A stretch of 64,000 bases of DNA from Nothopassalora personata (Eukaryota; Ascomycota; Dothideomycetes; Mycosphaerellales; Mycosphaerellaceae): positions 3,720,001 to 3,784,000 of the forward strand of contig CM066293.1 in NCBI GenBank assembly GCA_033816765.1, read 5' to 3'. The notes under the pieces are model-generated. The model did no database searches. It saw only the letters and a program-made list of their open reading frames with translations, and had not been told where the DNA came from. Of this stretch, positions 63,811 to 64,000 are shown piece after piece (position 1 is the first letter of the stretch; each line of letters opens with the position of its first letter). A program made the position numbers and the translations under genes.

Positions 63811-64000
63811 CACCTATTCTCAGGCCTCTCATTGGACGACAGCAACACTGCGCCAATCGACTCAACTCAACGGCGGTTACTTACTGAGGACCGCGGTGTC
63901 CGTGCAGCCAATTAGCGCACGAGAAACACCTTCAACATTCAGCAACAGCAGCCGCACTGCTACACCGGCACTTCCCGCGCAACCAACGGTATGACGACAT
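63811..64000 (+). other. 3' untranslated part of the copia element
   Basis: Similar to the complement of 52565-52753 in the relic (TTGGACGACA, GCGCCAATCG, GAAACACCT, CAGCAGCAGC-type blocks). The window ends before the purine tract. Confidence 0.7.

Larger units (their letters stand above)
58681..64000 (+). mobile_element. Ty1/copia retrotransposon, coding-intact, cut by the window end
   Basis: 5' LTR 58681-58809, primer site from 58810, one open Gag-Pol (59029-63810) and 190 bp of 3' leader. By comparison with the relic at 52368, the purine tract and 3' LTR should start about 275 bp after the stop, near 64085, beyond the window. The absence of any stop or frameshift in 1593 codons contrasts with the RIP-damaged relatives and implies a recent insertion. 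Confidence 0.95.

Overview
The window looks like a gene-poor, transposon-rich stretch of a filamentous ascomycete (Pezizomycotina; a Dothideomycete is my best guess, not proven). The reasons are: short introns (about 45-150 nt) with GT(A/T)(A/T)GT-type donors and CTAAC or CTCAC branch sites, long open frames rich in Gln/Ser/Thr/Pro, and decayed transposons whose in-frame stops are almost all TAG or TAA, arising where CpA/TpG became TpA. That is the signature of repeat-induced point mutation (RIP). I see no bacterial operons, rRNA, tRNA or CRISPR array.

Layout. 1-5.6 kb holds small or broken genes on both strands; the best is a three-exon gene at 3883-4628 (-). 5.6-11.9 kb holds two well-supported plus-strand genes: a 954-aa low-complexity protein (5594-8505) and a 561-aa protein (9806-11551) whose frame continues past its stop codon to 11947. 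12-22.6 kb is nearly empty apart from diverged tandem repeats and doubtful ORFs. 22.6-26.6 kb holds a three-exon minus-strand gene (22619-23685) and a plus-strand C2H2-finger gene (25210-26607). 26.6-38.4 kb is again gene-poor, with coding-like fragments.

38.4-43.2 kb is a complete but dead DNA transposon of 4777 bp, with about 46-bp terminal inverted repeats and a 6-bp target duplication (CCGTGG). It carries three genes: a DDE integrase-core transposase, an unknown ORF of about 560 codons, and an opposite-strand Cys-rich/coiled-coil gene that keeps a TACTAAC intron. The heptamer GCGAGTC/GACTCGC occurs about 31 times inside it by hand count, where under one is expected by chance. I think this is the most interesting object in the window.

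46.5-51.5 kb holds a frameshifted minus-strand gene, a four-copy tandem repeat, and a Ty1/copia gag relic behind a 67-bp hairpin LTR. 52.0-55.8 kb holds 8-bp-unit satellite blocks in inverted orientation flanking a RIP-damaged copia element (52368-55603, -) that has lost integrase and reverse transcriptase. 58.7 kb to the end is a related copia element with a fully open 1593-aa Gag-Pol; its 3' LTR lies beyond the window.

Three predicted genes (9806-11551, 22619-23685, 25210-26607) seem to share an N-terminal Cys/His module, C-x(8-10)-C-x(35-45)-C-x(2-3)-H, followed by low-complexity tails. I read them as a locally expanded family of nuclear or nucleic-acid-binding proteins. The splice models were built by eye and are untested.
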